Below, in pieces: positions 17,239 through 25,778 of a stretch of 64,000 nucleotides of DNA; positions within the stretch are counted from its first letter, which is position 1; every line of letters starts with the position of its first letter. The notes beneath the pieces are model-generated. The model saw only the letters and a list, made by a program, of their open reading frames with translations, ran no database searches and had not been told where the DNA came from. The DNA is from Desertivirga brevis (GTDB lineage: Bacteria; Bacteroidota; Bacteroidia; Sphingobacteriales; Sphingobacteriaceae): NCBI RefSeq assembly GCF_017355835.1, contig NZ_JAFEWF010000001.1, positions 1,612,001-1,676,000 of the forward strand. Reading direction: 5' to 3'. Both the position numbers and the translations under genes were made by a program.

Positions 17239-18327
17239 TTATATTTTAACAGGATCCCCTTCGTTCAAATTTTGAAACCCAAGGGTGATTACTTTATCGC
17301 CAGCTTTTAAGCCGCTCGCTACTAAAGCCTGACCTTCTGAAACTTTATCAGTGGTAATGATTACACGCTTTGCCTTTCCGCCTTCAGCAACATAAACAAA
17401 TTCTCCACTCTCAGATTTCTGTACAGCGTTGATAGGTACTGTAAGTGCGCCATTAGATCTGAAGTCAACGATTTTCAATATCGCTAACATATTCGGTCTG
17501 TATTTCCCTTTTGCTGGTAGTTTTACATTCACTTCAAAGCTTCTTGAAGCAGGATCGATCACCCTGGAAGCAAATGTCACCCTAGTACTTAGACTGTCTT
17601 GAGCATCGGGAAGGATTACCATTACTTCGTCACCTGTATTAACCCTTCCTGCATACGATTCTGCAACCTCAGCTTTTACCTTGAGATTATTTGCATTAAC
17701 CACAGTCAGACCAGGCATACCAGGATTTAAAGCCTGGCCTAATTTCCAATCCATCTGGTCGACAGTACCCGAGATTGGAGATTTAACACGATACATGGCC
17801 AATTGAGAGCGTAAAACGGCTATCTGTTTCTCCACCGCCTCTTTTTGAGTTTTCGCAGTAATATACTGTACTTCAGTTCCAATTTTCTGGTCCCAAAGCT
17901 TTTTCTGACGATTAAATAAGCTGGTTTGAAGCTCCAACTGAGTTTGTAACTGCGAAATATTTTGGCGTATCACTTTATCATCCAACTGAACCAAGACTTG
18001 CCCCCTGCTAACTTGTTGTCCTGGTCTAACGTTGATAGCAGTGATAACTCCCGGAGCTTCGGCACTCACCTGAACATTCTCCTGTGCATCAACTTTGCCC
18101 TGAACCTCTACAAAGCTTTTGAAGATCACTGGTTGAACTTCTACAACAGAAACTTCAGTAACCTGTAGCGCTGGTTTACCTCCTCCAACTTCTTTTTCCA
18201 GGCTTGCTATTTTGCTATCTAATGATGCTCGCTCTTTTTTAAGTTCCGCTAATTCCGCCTTCGGATCTTTTGATTGTCCGCAAGCTGCGAATATTGCTAT
18301 TGCTATTAAATATGTAAATCTTTTCAT
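17239..18327 (-). CDS. RND periplasmic adaptor (membrane fusion protein), lipoprotein
   Basis: 362-residue adaptor that bridges the RND pump to the TolC channel. The signal peptide ends at AACG with Cys16, so it is a lipoprotein. After a short coiled coil (residues 25-46) come the lipoyl-type halves ('AEAPGVITAINVRPGQQVSRG' region and the matching 'VKSPISGTVDQMDWKLGQAL'), an alpha-helical hairpin between them, a beta-barrel domain and a C-terminal membrane-proximal domain with GLKAGDKVITLGFQNLNEGD. Gap to the pump gene is 49 bp and to the TolC gene 21 bp. Confidence 0.92.
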   Translation of the reverse strand: MKRFTYLIAIAIFAACGQSKDPKAELAELKKERASLDSKIASLEKEVGGGKPALQVTEVSVVEVQPVIFKSFVEVQGKVDAQENVQVSAEAPGVITAINVRPGQQVSRGQVLVQLDDKVIRQNISQLQTQLELQTSLFNRQKKLWDQKIGTEVQYITAKTQKEAVEKQIAVLRSQLAMYRVKSPISGTVDQMDWKLGQALNPGMPGLTVVNANNLKVKAEVAESYAGRVNTGDEVMVILPDAQDSLSTRVTFASRVIDPASRSFEVNVKLPAKGKYRPNMLAILKIVDFRSNGALTVPINAVQKSESGEFVYVAEGGKAKRVIITTDKVSEGQALVASGLKAGDKVITLGFQNLNEGDPVKI

Positions 18328-18348
18328 GAGTTATATTAATTGTAATGG

Positions 18349-19692
18349 TTATTGAATTCGTCCGTAAGCGTTATCCAGGTCTACCTTACTTACTAAGGCA
18401 TTATATAAAGCCTGGATGTAATTATTCTCAGCAGTTTCCAACTCTGTTTGAGCTTGAGTAACTTCAATACTTGAGCCTACACCTTCCTGGTATTTGATCT
18501 TTGACACTCGAAGTACTTCTTGAGCCAGGTTCATGTTCGCCTTTTGGTTATTCAAAGACTGAATGCTATTTTGATAAGTAATTCGAGCATTTTGCTGTTG
18601 TAAAAGAATACCATTTTTAGCCACATTCAAAAAGTTCGAAGTCTTTTTATACTCAATTTGAGCTTGCTTAATTTGGTACTTCTTTTGAAAGCCACTGAAT
18701 AGTGGAACATTTAATTGTAAGCCTACAACAGTGGTGGGGTATTTAGCATCAAATAAATCAGAGAAACGGTTACTTTGAAATAAATAAGAAGTGCTTCCAA
18801 ATGCTGCGAGAGAAGGCAAATACTCCGACTTCAGCCTGCGGATATTCAGATCATTAAGTTTCTGTTGGGTTTCTAACAACCCGTACTCTATTCTACTCCT
18901 ATAAGCTGTGGTATCAACAGCCAAAGATGAATTGACATCCAGATTGATGTTGACGATTTTTTCTTTAACCTCGAGGTTCTCGATTACTGGCATTCCTATT
19001 TGAAACTTCAGAAGCTGCTTAGAAAGCTCTAAATACCTTATGGTATTATCTCTTGCTGTTAACAAATTATTGTATATAACACTTAACCTGTCTAAGTCGA
19101 TTTTCTCAACAAAGCCTTGCTTGTTCAACTCCGTTGTCTCTTTAAGCTGCTGCGACAATTGAGCAACATTCGCGTCTAAAAGCCTGATCTGCTCATTGCT
19201 CACCAAAACCTGGTAATACGCTTTTGTTACAGCTACTGTTGTTGCAACTTTCGTTCTATTGTAATTTCTCTCACTTAGCTCCTTATAAGTTTTGGAAGCC
19301 TGTAATCCCACCAGGTAAGTACCGTTGAATATTAGCTGGCTAGCGGAAAGACCTGCGTTTCCCTGGTACTTCACCCCAAACTGTACAGGTGCAAAAGTTC
19401 CAGGAGCTCCTCCAAAAAATTCCGCAGGAATTAATGTGGTTGGAATCTTTAAATAGTCTTGGAACTGTGCACTTCCACTCACCTGTGGTAGCCCGATCCC
19501 TATTGTCTCCTTAACCTTATACTTAGCGCTCTCTATATCAAGTCGCGCATTCTTTAGCGAATCCTGATTCTCATAAGCATATTGCAGACACTCCTGCAAA
19601 TTGAAATTAAATGTTCTACCCTGCGGGTTTTCCTGAGCACGTATCGCAATACTACTCAGAAAAATGAGGGTGATAAGTAGGGTATTTCTCAT
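18349..19692 (-). CDS. TolC family outer-membrane efflux protein
   Basis: Outer-membrane channel of the tripartite pump. The chosen ATG at 19692 gives a clean signal peptide (MRNTLLITLIFLSSIAIRAQ) and starts 5 bases after the tetR stop; the open frame extends 25 codons upstream, but that part lies inside tetR and has no signal-like character. The mature protein (about 425 residues) shows the two TolC repeats of long amphipathic helices, e.g. LNEL-like 'ETTELNKQGFVEKIDLDRL' and 'EYKKTSNFLNVAKNG', ending with the family's 'EVTQAQTELETAENNYIQAL'. Confidence 0.9.
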   Translation of the reverse strand: MRNTLLITLIFLSSIAIRAQENPQGRTFNFNLQECLQYAYENQDSLKNARLDIESAKYKVKETIGIGLPQVSGSAQFQDYLKIPTTLIPAEFFGGAPGTFAPVQFGVKYQGNAGLSASQLIFNGTYLVGLQASKTYKELSERNYNRTKVATTVAVTKAYYQVLVSNEQIRLLDANVAQLSQQLKETTELNKQGFVEKIDLDRLSVIYNNLLTARDNTIRYLELSKQLLKFQIGMPVIENLEVKEKIVNINLDVNSSLAVDTTAYRSRIEYGLLETQQKLNDLNIRRLKSEYLPSLAAFGSTSYLFQSNRFSDLFDAKYPTTVVGLQLNVPLFSGFQKKYQIKQAQIEYKKTSNFLNVAKNGILLQQQNARITYQNSIQSLNNQKANMNLAQEVLRVSKIKYQEGVGSSIEVTQAQTELETAENNYIQALYNALVSKVDLDNAYGRIQ

Positions 19693-19696
19693 AATC

Positions 19697-20314
19697 CTAT
19701 AATTGTTCGCTTTGTAATTGTTTGTAATGTTCCACTTGTTTATGACCTTCCAGCGTACATAAGCCATATAAAAAATGTTCTGTTATCTCTGTCATCACCT
19801 CAGACAAGTTGAATTTGCCTGGTGCATAAGAAACCTGATTAAAAACAGCATCCACCTGATCCATTCTCATGATCGAAATTATCTCCGAGTTAATTTCTTT
19901 CCTGAACAAACCCTCCTTGATTCCCCTTTCTATATTTTTAACTATACAGGTTTGCATATACTCATTCCTGTGTGTTGTAAATACTTTCCAGGTTTCGGGG
20001 TGATATTTTTGCATATCATAAAAGATCATAGGGTTGATCTTAGACAACAACTCCTGTAAATGTGTTACAACCATTAGAATCTCTTTCACAGCATCTGGTG
20101 CTTGCTCCGAACTAACATCCATGGTGCAGGTTTGTCTGTTAAGCATCTCGGTAATAAGCACATGCACCAATTCATCCTTATCCCTGAAATGCTGATAAAT
20201 AGTCTTCTTGGACATCCCCAGATGCTTCGCAATATCATCCATGGTTATCCGCTTTATTCCATATTGGCAGAACAAAATCTCTGCCTCGCTTAAAATTCTT
20301 TGTTTAAGATCCAT
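19697..20314 (-). CDS. TetR family transcriptional regulator of the efflux operon
   Basis: About 205 residues with an N-terminal helix-turn-helix (ILSEAEILFCQYGIKRITMD followed by DIAKHLGMSKKTIYQHF) and a variable ligand-binding C-terminus. I prefer the ATG at 20314 to the upstream one at 20368, because an excellent promoter (TTTG-N19-TAGTTTTG) lies between them and the family usually starts just before the first helix. It heads the operon tetR-tolC-adaptor-RND. A palindrome overlapping the promoter is a likely autoregulatory operator, so the regulator probably controls its own gene and the pump genes together. Confidence 0.9.
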   Translation of the reverse strand: MDLKQRILSEAEILFCQYGIKRITMDDIAKHLGMSKKTIYQHFRDKDELVHVLITEMLNRQTCTMDVSSEQAPDAVKEILMVVTHLQELLSKINPMIFYDMQKYHPETWKVFTTHRNEYMQTCIVKNIERGIKEGLFRKEINSEIISIMRMDQVDAVFNQVSYAPGKFNLSEVMTEITEHFLYGLCTLEGHKQVEHYKQLQSEQL

Positions 20315-20338
20315 ACTTCCTTTTTCCCAATCACTCGT

Positions 20339-20369
20339 CAAAACTATGGAAACTTTTTTCTTATCCAAA
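20339..20369 (-). promoter_or_regulatory. Promoter of the tetR-efflux operon (TTTG-N19-TAGTTTTG)
   Basis: The -33 TTTG is at 20369-20366 and the -7 TAGTTTTG at 20346-20339 on the minus strand, with the consensus 19-base spacer. It is the best Bacteroidota promoter I found in the window. Confidence 0.75.
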
Positions 20370-20375
20370 GTTTCC
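20348..20375. promoter_or_regulatory. Candidate TetR operator, GGAAACTTT-N10-AAAGTTTCC
   Basis: Perfect 9-base inverted arms (20348-20356 and 20367-20375) that cover the -33 element and the spacer of the tetR promoter. Size and position fit a TetR dimer blocking RNA polymerase. Confidence 0.6.
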
Positions 20376-20478
20376 TTGTAAAAAATCTCACTTTTTTAGT
20401 AAATCTTTTTACAAGCAGGAAAATTACGGGAATAGATTAGGGGCATTTAATTATACTACGCCTTCTGCCTGAAAAATG

Positions 20479-20486
20479 TAACTTTG
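20479..20486 (+). promoter_or_regulatory. -7 element (TAACTTTG) of purB
   Basis: Exact TAnnTTTG match 16 bases before the purB ATG; -33 element not clear. Confidence 0.5.
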
Positions 20487-20502
20487 GAAATTAATTTTTT
20501 GT

Positions 20503-21846
20503 ATGAGTTTGTCGCCTTTATATGCTATTTCGCCCGTTGACGGCCGTTATAGAAAAACTACACAGGATTTGGCTTCCTTTTTTTCCGAAGCTGCCTTAAT
20601 CGAATTCAGAGTTTATGTAGAGATTGAATACTTTATTGCTCTTGTAGAATTACCTCTTCCTCAGTTAAAGAATTTCCCAGCTGGAAAATTTGAAGCTTTA
20701 AGAGATATCTACAGGAATTTTAAAGAAGATGACGCTCAAAGGATTAAAGAGATTGAAAGTGTTACCAATCACGACGTCAAAGCAGTAGAGTACTTTATAA
20801 AAGAGCAATTCGACGCTCTGGGATTAAGCGAGCACAAAGAATTTATTCACTTTGGTTTGACATCGCAGGATATTAACAATACATCCATTCCCCATTCATT
20901 TAAGTTGGCGGTAGAAAAATCTTATCTCCCTGCAATTAATGAATTGATCAACCATTTAAAGAAACTGGCTGAAGAGTGGAAGAACATTCCCCTTCTAGCT
21001 CATACCCATGGCCAGCCAGCTTCTCCTACCCGCCTTGGAAAAGAGATCATGGTATTTGTAGAACGCCTGGAGAAACAGCTTGAGCTATTGTTACAAGTTC
21101 CTTACTCAGCTAAATTTGGTGGGGCTACCGGAAACTTTAACGCTCATTTCATTGCTTATCCTGAAATTGACTGGAGAGGCTTTGGTAATGATTTCGTAAA
21201 TGTGCGACTAGGCTTATCCCGGTCTCAACATACCACACAAATAGAGCATTATGATAATTTCGCTGCTCATTGTGATGCCCTTAAGCGAATAAACAATATC
21301 ATTATGGACCTCGACAGAGATATGTGGACCTATATCTCCATGAACTATTTCAAGCAAAAAATCAAAGCTGGAGAAGTAGGCTCATCGGCAATGCCACATA
21401 AGGTGAATCCTATTGATTTCGAGAATTCTGAAGGAAACCTTGGAATCGCTAACGCTCTGTTTGAACATCTTGCAGCTAAGCTTCCGATATCAAGACTGCA
21501 GCGTGATTTAACAGACTCAACTGTTCTAAGGAACATTGGCGTTCCTGTTGCTCACACTCTTATTGCTATCAAATCCACCATCAGAGGTTTAAACAAACTT
21601 CTTCTTAATGAAAGTGCTATCCAGCAAGATCTTGAAGACAATTGGGCAGTTGTTGCCGAAGCGATCCAAACCATTCTTAGAAGAGAAGCATACCCGAACC
21701 CATACGAAGCGTTGAAAGAACTTACGCGCACAAATACTAAGGTAAACGCACAAACAATCGCCGAATTTGTGCAAACCTTAAACATAAGCGAAGCTGTAAA
21801 AGAAGAGATCAGAAAAATTAGTCCTCAAACATATACAGGTATTTAA
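20503..21846 (+). CDS. purB: Adenylosuccinate lyase
   Basis: 447-residue fumarase/aspartase-superfamily enzyme that cleaves SAICAR and adenylosuccinate to release fumarate, in both IMP and AMP synthesis. The superfamily signature is present as 'GSSAMPHKVNPIDFEN' around residue 290, with 'HFGLTSQDINNT' and 'THGQPASPTRLGKE' forming other parts of the active site. The N-terminal 'LSPLYAISPVDGRYRK' is typical of PurB of the E. coli type, and length fits (about 450). Monocistronic, with its own promoter and terminator. Confidence 0.96.
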   Translation: MSLSPLYAISPVDGRYRKTTQDLASFFSEAALIEFRVYVEIEYFIALVELPLPQLKNFPAGKFEALRDIYRNFKEDDAQRIKEIESVTNHDVKAVEYFIKEQFDALGLSEHKEFIHFGLTSQDINNTSIPHSFKLAVEKSYLPAINELINHLKKLAEEWKNIPLLAHTHGQPASPTRLGKEIMVFVERLEKQLELLLQVPYSAKFGGATGNFNAHFIAYPEIDWRGFGNDFVNVRLGLSRSQHTTQIEHYDNFAAHCDALKRINNIIMDLDRDMWTYISMNYFKQKIKAGEVGSSAMPHKVNPIDFENSEGNLGIANALFEHLAAKLPISRLQRDLTDSTVLRNIGVPVAHTLIAIKSTIRGLNKLLLNESAIQQDLEDNWAVVAEAIQTILRREAYPNPYEALKELTRTNTKVNAQTIAEFVQTLNISEAVKEEIRKISPQTYTGI

Positions 21847-21886
21847 GCCTTGCTCTATAACTGCGGAGTTTTTGAGCATTAGTCAT

Positions 21887-21922
21887 AAAACGTTCAGAGG
21901 AGACAGCTCTGAACGTTTTTTA
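21887..21922 (+). terminator. Terminator of purB
   Basis: Perfect 13-bp stem (21887-21899 with 21907-21919), 7-base loop and T tract. Confidence 0.85.
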
Positions 21923-22186
21923 TTTATTAGCTTCCAAGCAGAACACTTAGGTCCATATCTACTCCTAACCACAAACCTCCACTAGGTCCTGATCAATTTA
22001 CTGAAGTTTGACTTTCCACAACTTCTCCTGTCATTGAGCATAGAAGCGCTCAGGTGCTAAGCTCCTTACTGCACCGCCCTTCGAGAGGTTAATCAGGCAA
22101 CATTATCACAAACCTGTCAAAACTTCCTCATCCGGCAATTCGAAACCTCTTAACTGGTAATTTTGTTATGTCAAGAAAAAGGAATT
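21923..22186. other. Intergenic region between purB and the nfu gene
   Basis: About 260 bases without a convincing ORF. It is less AT-rich than other gaps in the window and contains short inverted segments, but I could not fold it into a tRNA or a riboswitch I recognise. Confidence 0.4.
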
Positions 22187-22744
22187 ATGGCTATCAATAT
22201 TAATGTATATACAGAATCTACTCCTAATCCAGCTACGAGGAAGTTTTTGGTAAACAAGCTTCTTATTAACGGAAGTGTGGATTTTGCCACAAAAGAAAGT
22301 GCTGAAACATCTCCGTTTGCAAAAGAACTTTTCAAATTCAATTTCGTGAATGGTGTATTCTTCGCGAGTAACTTCGTTACAATTACCAAAGCGGAGGATG
22401 CTGACTGGGCAGATATTGAACAGATATTAAAGGAATTTGTGAAAGGTGCGGTAGAATCTGAACTGAAAGTTCAGGAAAACCCTCAGGAGGAAGCTCCTGC
22501 ATTTGAAGGCACAGAACAAGAAATTAAGATCCAGCAGATCCTGCATGATTACGTACGTCCGGCAGTCGAGCAAGACGGTGGAGCTATCTCTTACAAATCA
22601 TTTGAAAATGGAGTTGTAACAGTAGAACTTAGAGGATCATGCAGTGGGTGTCCTTCCTCTACATTTACTTTAAAAGCTGGTATCGAAAACCTTCTGAAAA
22701 GAATGGTACCAGAAGTTCAGGAAGTTGTATCAGAAGCGCTGTAA
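22187..22744 (+). CDS. Nfu-type iron-sulfur cluster carrier (NifU family)
   Basis: 185-residue protein with an N-terminal Nfu_N domain (begins MAININVYTESTPNPATRKF) and a C-terminal NifU-like domain carrying the cluster-binding CxxC in 'RGSCSGCPSSTF'. It is thought to accept Fe-S clusters from the scaffold and pass them to client proteins in the cytoplasm. The start at 22187 is preferred over an in-frame TTG eight codons upstream because the conserved domain begins right at this ATG. A short acidic linker joins the two domains. Monocistronic, with a weak hairpin downstream. Confidence 0.92.
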   Translation: MAININVYTESTPNPATRKFLVNKLLINGSVDFATKESAETSPFAKELFKFNFVNGVFFASNFVTITKAEDADWADIEQILKEFVKGAVESELKVQENPQEEAPAFEGTEQEIKIQQILHDYVRPAVEQDGGAISYKSFENGVVTVELRGSCSGCPSSTFTLKAGIENLLKRMVPEVQEVVSEAL

Positions 22745-22800
22745 ATATTTTACATTTCAATTTTTTTAGATAATTTTATCTAAATCGATATTTAACAAAG

Positions 22801-22837
22801 ACCGGTAGAGGATTAAAAACTTCGCCGGTTTTTTTAT
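22801..22837 (+). terminator. Terminator of the nfu gene
   Basis: Imperfect 10-bp stem (accgg/ccggt core, 22801-22830) followed by a run of seven T. Confidence 0.6.
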
Positions 22838-22857
22838 TGTGCCTAATCTTTCCCCAC

Positions 22858-24021
22858 TCAACTCTCTTTCTTATAAAACAACAGATAAACCAAACTAACC
22901 AATACAAAACCAGCCGAAGCATAAAAGACCAAAGGAATCCGTTCAATGGAATCCTGGTAAAACAATCCGGCAAGGAAAGCTCCTAAACCAATTCCGGCTT
23001 CAAGGGCAATATACATCGTCGCTACAGCCATCCCTCTTCGTTCAGGGTGACTTAAGTCAATAGTCCAGGCATTATAGGCAGGGGAAAGGACACCAGTCGC
23101 AACTCCATATATTGCCGAGGCAATGAGTAATGACGAAGTTGAATCAGCAATTCCGATCATAACCAAGGACACTATTAGTACTATTGATGCAATCTTAAGA
23201 ACACGAACCCTTCCGTACCTATCAGATGCTTTTCCTGACACAAATCGTATAAGTACCGAGGAAATAGTAAAGGTCATGAAAAATAAACCTTTATTTGCTA
23301 TACCTAGGTGCTGACTCCAGTCAGGCACTACAGTTAACATAGCTCCATAACTCAGGTAGGAAAGAAAAGTAACAAATGCGGCAGGAAAAACTTTCCATTC
23401 CACTATCTCATTCCTCTGCATCCGCAGTAGCCCAAATCTGAAGGCCTGCTTATCTTTCACGGTCTCCTGCATATTCATTATAATTAGAATAGATAGCAAG
23501 GCAAAAGCAGAGGAACAATAAAAAAGGACATTAATGGAAAAGTAAAGAGAGATTGCCCCACCTATGGCCGGACCAAGAGCCATCCCTGTAGAAAAGCACA
23601 GGCCGTGTATTCCGAGAGCTTCTCCCCTTCTATTTACAGGCACCACATCTGCAACATAAGCAGCGGTTGCGGTGGGCTTGAAGCCCGTAGAGAATCCATG
23701 CATTAATCTCAGGAAAAGAAAACCAGCAACAGAACTCAAAACCGGGTAAAGAAAGCCGCAAATGAAACAAACAATAGAACCAACAGCCATTACTGGTACT
23801 CGCCCAATAGTGTCGGTTAACCTACCACTAAAAGGCCTGGAAATTCCAGCAGTGATAGTAAAAAGCGCAATAATCAAACCTTTGTGCTCTGCACCTCCTA
23901 AACTGCTCAAGTAAGCCGGTAGCTCAGGGATGAGCATATTAAAACTGGCTGAGAAAAGCAGTGAACTTAGGCAAAGAAGAGCAAATTGAAGCGTATATAT
24001 AGAAGGCTTTTCAGAAGGCAT
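22858..24021 (-). CDS. MFS transporter
   Basis: 387-residue major facilitator with about 12 hydrophobic helices. The loop between helices 2 and 3 carries 'GRLTDTIGRVPVMAVGS', the MFS motif A pattern, and the matching loop in the second half reads 'GKASDRYGRVRVLKIAS'. The 'FSTGFKPTATAAYVADVVPVNRRGEALG' region is typical of the drug/small-molecule antiporter branch. Substrate not deducible. It lies 31 bp behind the EamA gene on the same strand, so the two transporters are probably co-expressed. Confidence 0.88.
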   Translation of the reverse strand: MPSEKPSIYTLQFALLCLSSLLFSASFNMLIPELPAYLSSLGGAEHKGLIIALFTITAGISRPFSGRLTDTIGRVPVMAVGSIVCFICGFLYPVLSSVAGFLFLRLMHGFSTGFKPTATAAYVADVVPVNRRGEALGIHGLCFSTGMALGPAIGGAISLYFSINVLFYCSSAFALLSILIIMNMQETVKDKQAFRFGLLRMQRNEIVEWKVFPAAFVTFLSYLSYGAMLTVVPDWSQHLGIANKGLFFMTFTISSVLIRFVSGKASDRYGRVRVLKIASIVLIVSLVMIGIADSTSSLLIASAIYGVATGVLSPAYNAWTIDLSHPERRGMAVATMYIALEAGIGLGAFLAGLFYQDSIERIPLVFYASAGFVLVSLVYLLFYKKES

Positions 24022-24052
24022 AGAATAAATAAGGAAAATATAAAGCTGCTAA

Positions 24053-24988
24053 TTAACCTGCAGCAACTTGTTTACGATATTTTGCAAGGTTGATCATCAG
24101 CACACTGGCAAGAATTACACCAAGTCCCACCACCTGCAATACGGTAATTGTTTCATTAGCAAAAAATACTCCTAAGAGCACGGCCACAACGGGATTGACA
24201 TAAGCATATGTACTAACCTGTGTCGCGGGCCTTACCTCAAGCAGCCATACGTAAGCACTGAAACCGGCAATGGAACCAAAAACAATAAGATACCCTAAAG
24301 AAAGCCATGCATCAGTTGGAACGGTAGTCCAATCGAAACCGGCAGGTTCATTTTTTAAAAAACTACAAGTAGTAAAAGCGACACTCGCTATAAACATTTG
24401 CCAGGTGGAATTCACAATTGCTGTACCTGAAGAATAGTATTTGGAATACAGGGAACCTCCTGCCCATGACATTGCTCCCAATACAAGTAAAAACATCCCA
24501 CCCATTTCCAACATACTATCTTCATCAGAAAAAGCGCTGATCACATTTTTATAAAACAGTATAATAACACCAATAAATCCGATAAACAAACCAAGAATCG
24601 TCGCCTTGCTGTTTAAATTACTCTTCCACATAGGCCTATCGAGTAAAACGAACCATAGCGGAGCAGATGATACTAAAATAGCCACAAGGGCACTGGGCAG
24701 AAATTGCTCCACCCAAATTACAGCCCCGTTACCTACAAAAAGTAATAACAACCCGCTTACCAGCGCGTGCTTTACCTGCTGCCAGTTAAACACCTTCTCT
24801 CCTTTATACAAACACCAAAGTAGCATGATCAAGGCAGCTACAGCAAAACGCAATGCACCAAGGATAAAAGGAGGAAAGCCATGGATTGCTTTTTGAATGA
24901 AGAAATAGGTAGAACCCCAGACTATATATACTATGGCAAAAGCAAGTACGACTAGTGAGATGGGGGCAGGTGTATTTTTTGTTGACAA
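24053..24988 (-). CDS. EamA/DMT family transporter (YedA/RhaT-like)
   Basis: 311-residue transporter with ten predicted helices formed by two EamA repeats. The first repeat opens with 'FAIVYIVWGSTYFFIQKAI' and contains 'PPFILGALRFAVAAL'; the second contains 'GSIAGFSAYVWLLEVRPA' and 'YVNPVVAVLLGVFFANE', the standard pattern of metabolite exporters in this family. It starts with TTG (24988); no better start is seen. It heads a likely two-gene unit with the MFS gene. Confidence 0.88.
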   Translation of the reverse strand: MSTKNTPAPISLVVLAFAIVYIVWGSTYFFIQKAIHGFPPFILGALRFAVAALIMLLWCLYKGEKVFNWQQVKHALVSGLLLLFVGNGAVIWVEQFLPSALVAILVSSAPLWFVLLDRPMWKSNLNSKATILGLFIGFIGVIILFYKNVISAFSDEDSMLEMGGMFLLVLGAMSWAGGSLYSKYYSSGTAIVNSTWQMFIASVAFTTCSFLKNEPAGFDWTTVPTDAWLSLGYLIVFGSIAGFSAYVWLLEVRPATQVSTYAYVNPVVAVLLGVFFANETITVLQVVGLGVILASVLMINLAKYRKQVAAG

Positions 24989-25177
24989 TTTTCTGAAAGT
25001 ATAACTCGTTCTTCAATAGCCAAAAACAACCTTCAGGCTATTCTTCCTCTATTTGACGGTTCCGCTAATAAAAGAGTTTCTTAAGAGCGGCCTTTGAAGA
25101 GCGCGGTAGCTGATGCAGCACCCATAATTTTTTTGTAGCGCTGCTATTATAACGAAAAGCAACCTCAGTTAGCAACA

Positions 25178-25633
25178 TTAATTATCACTTTTCTCTAATC
25201 TTTCTTTCAAAAGCTCAACAACGCGCTTGTCTGTGGGAAAGGTAACATCATCCAAATCTAGGTCCGTAACAGACTTCCAACGAAAAGCTTGCTTAATATC
25301 TCCATCAGAATCAAAGTCAAAAATAACCTCTTTAAACCGCAGCAGCAATGGATATACAGGTCTGACGAGGTAATAGACGCTAATGATTTGGCTATCATTA
25401 AATGCCGATTTGCAGAAAAAATCAGTCGTGTAGAAGTGTTCGAGTACCTCCACCTCCGCTTCACACTCCTCCATAAACTCTCTTTTAAGTCCGTCGATAA
25501 GGCCCTCGCCATATTCCAGGCCTCCACCTGGAAATTTGCTAAAACGGACTCCATACTCTTCCTCATCACTAATGAGAATTTTTCCATCCTCATTAATCAG
25601 CAATCCATAAACACGAACATTGAAAAGATACAT
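25178..25633 (-). CDS. NUDIX hydrolase
   Basis: 151-residue hydrolase of nucleoside diphosphate-linked compounds. The Nudix box is readable as GGGLEYGEGLIDGLKREF followed by MEECEAEV: the Gly, the first Glu, RE and the EE pair that binds the metal are present, while the usual Gly near the end of the box is Glu. The start at 25633 (MYLFNVRVYG) is chosen over the in-frame ATG at 25654 because a TAnnTTTG element lies between them. Substrate unknown. Monocistronic. Confidence 0.88.
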   Translation of the reverse strand: MYLFNVRVYGLLINEDGKILISDEEEYGVRFSKFPGGGLEYGEGLIDGLKREFMEECEAEVEVLEHFYTTDFFCKSAFNDSQIISVYYLVRPVYPLLLRFKEVIFDFDSDGDIKQAFRWKSVTDLDLDDVTFPTDKRVVELLKERLEKSDN

Positions 25634-25637
25634 AGGG

Positions 25638-25645
25638 CAAAGGTA
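25638..25645 (-). promoter_or_regulatory. -7 element (TACCTTTG) of the NUDIX gene
   Basis: Exact TAnnTTTG match on the minus strand ending 4 bases before the chosen ATG, indicating a leaderless or very short-leader mRNA. Confidence 0.5.
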
Positions 25646-25778
25646 GTACCTCAATCTGAATAAGAAAGAAATTTAGAACTCTGGTTCACAATGAAGTTTC
25701 CATCTTCCGCCTCGGCTGAATGGTAAACCAAAATGATAGTTTACATAGAAAGACAGATTGGATCCAAACTTCATCATC

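Noticed and set aside
21923..22186. Possible structured RNA between purB and the nfu gene
   Set aside because: Short inverted segments exist, but no tRNA cloverleaf or riboswitch core could be drawn.
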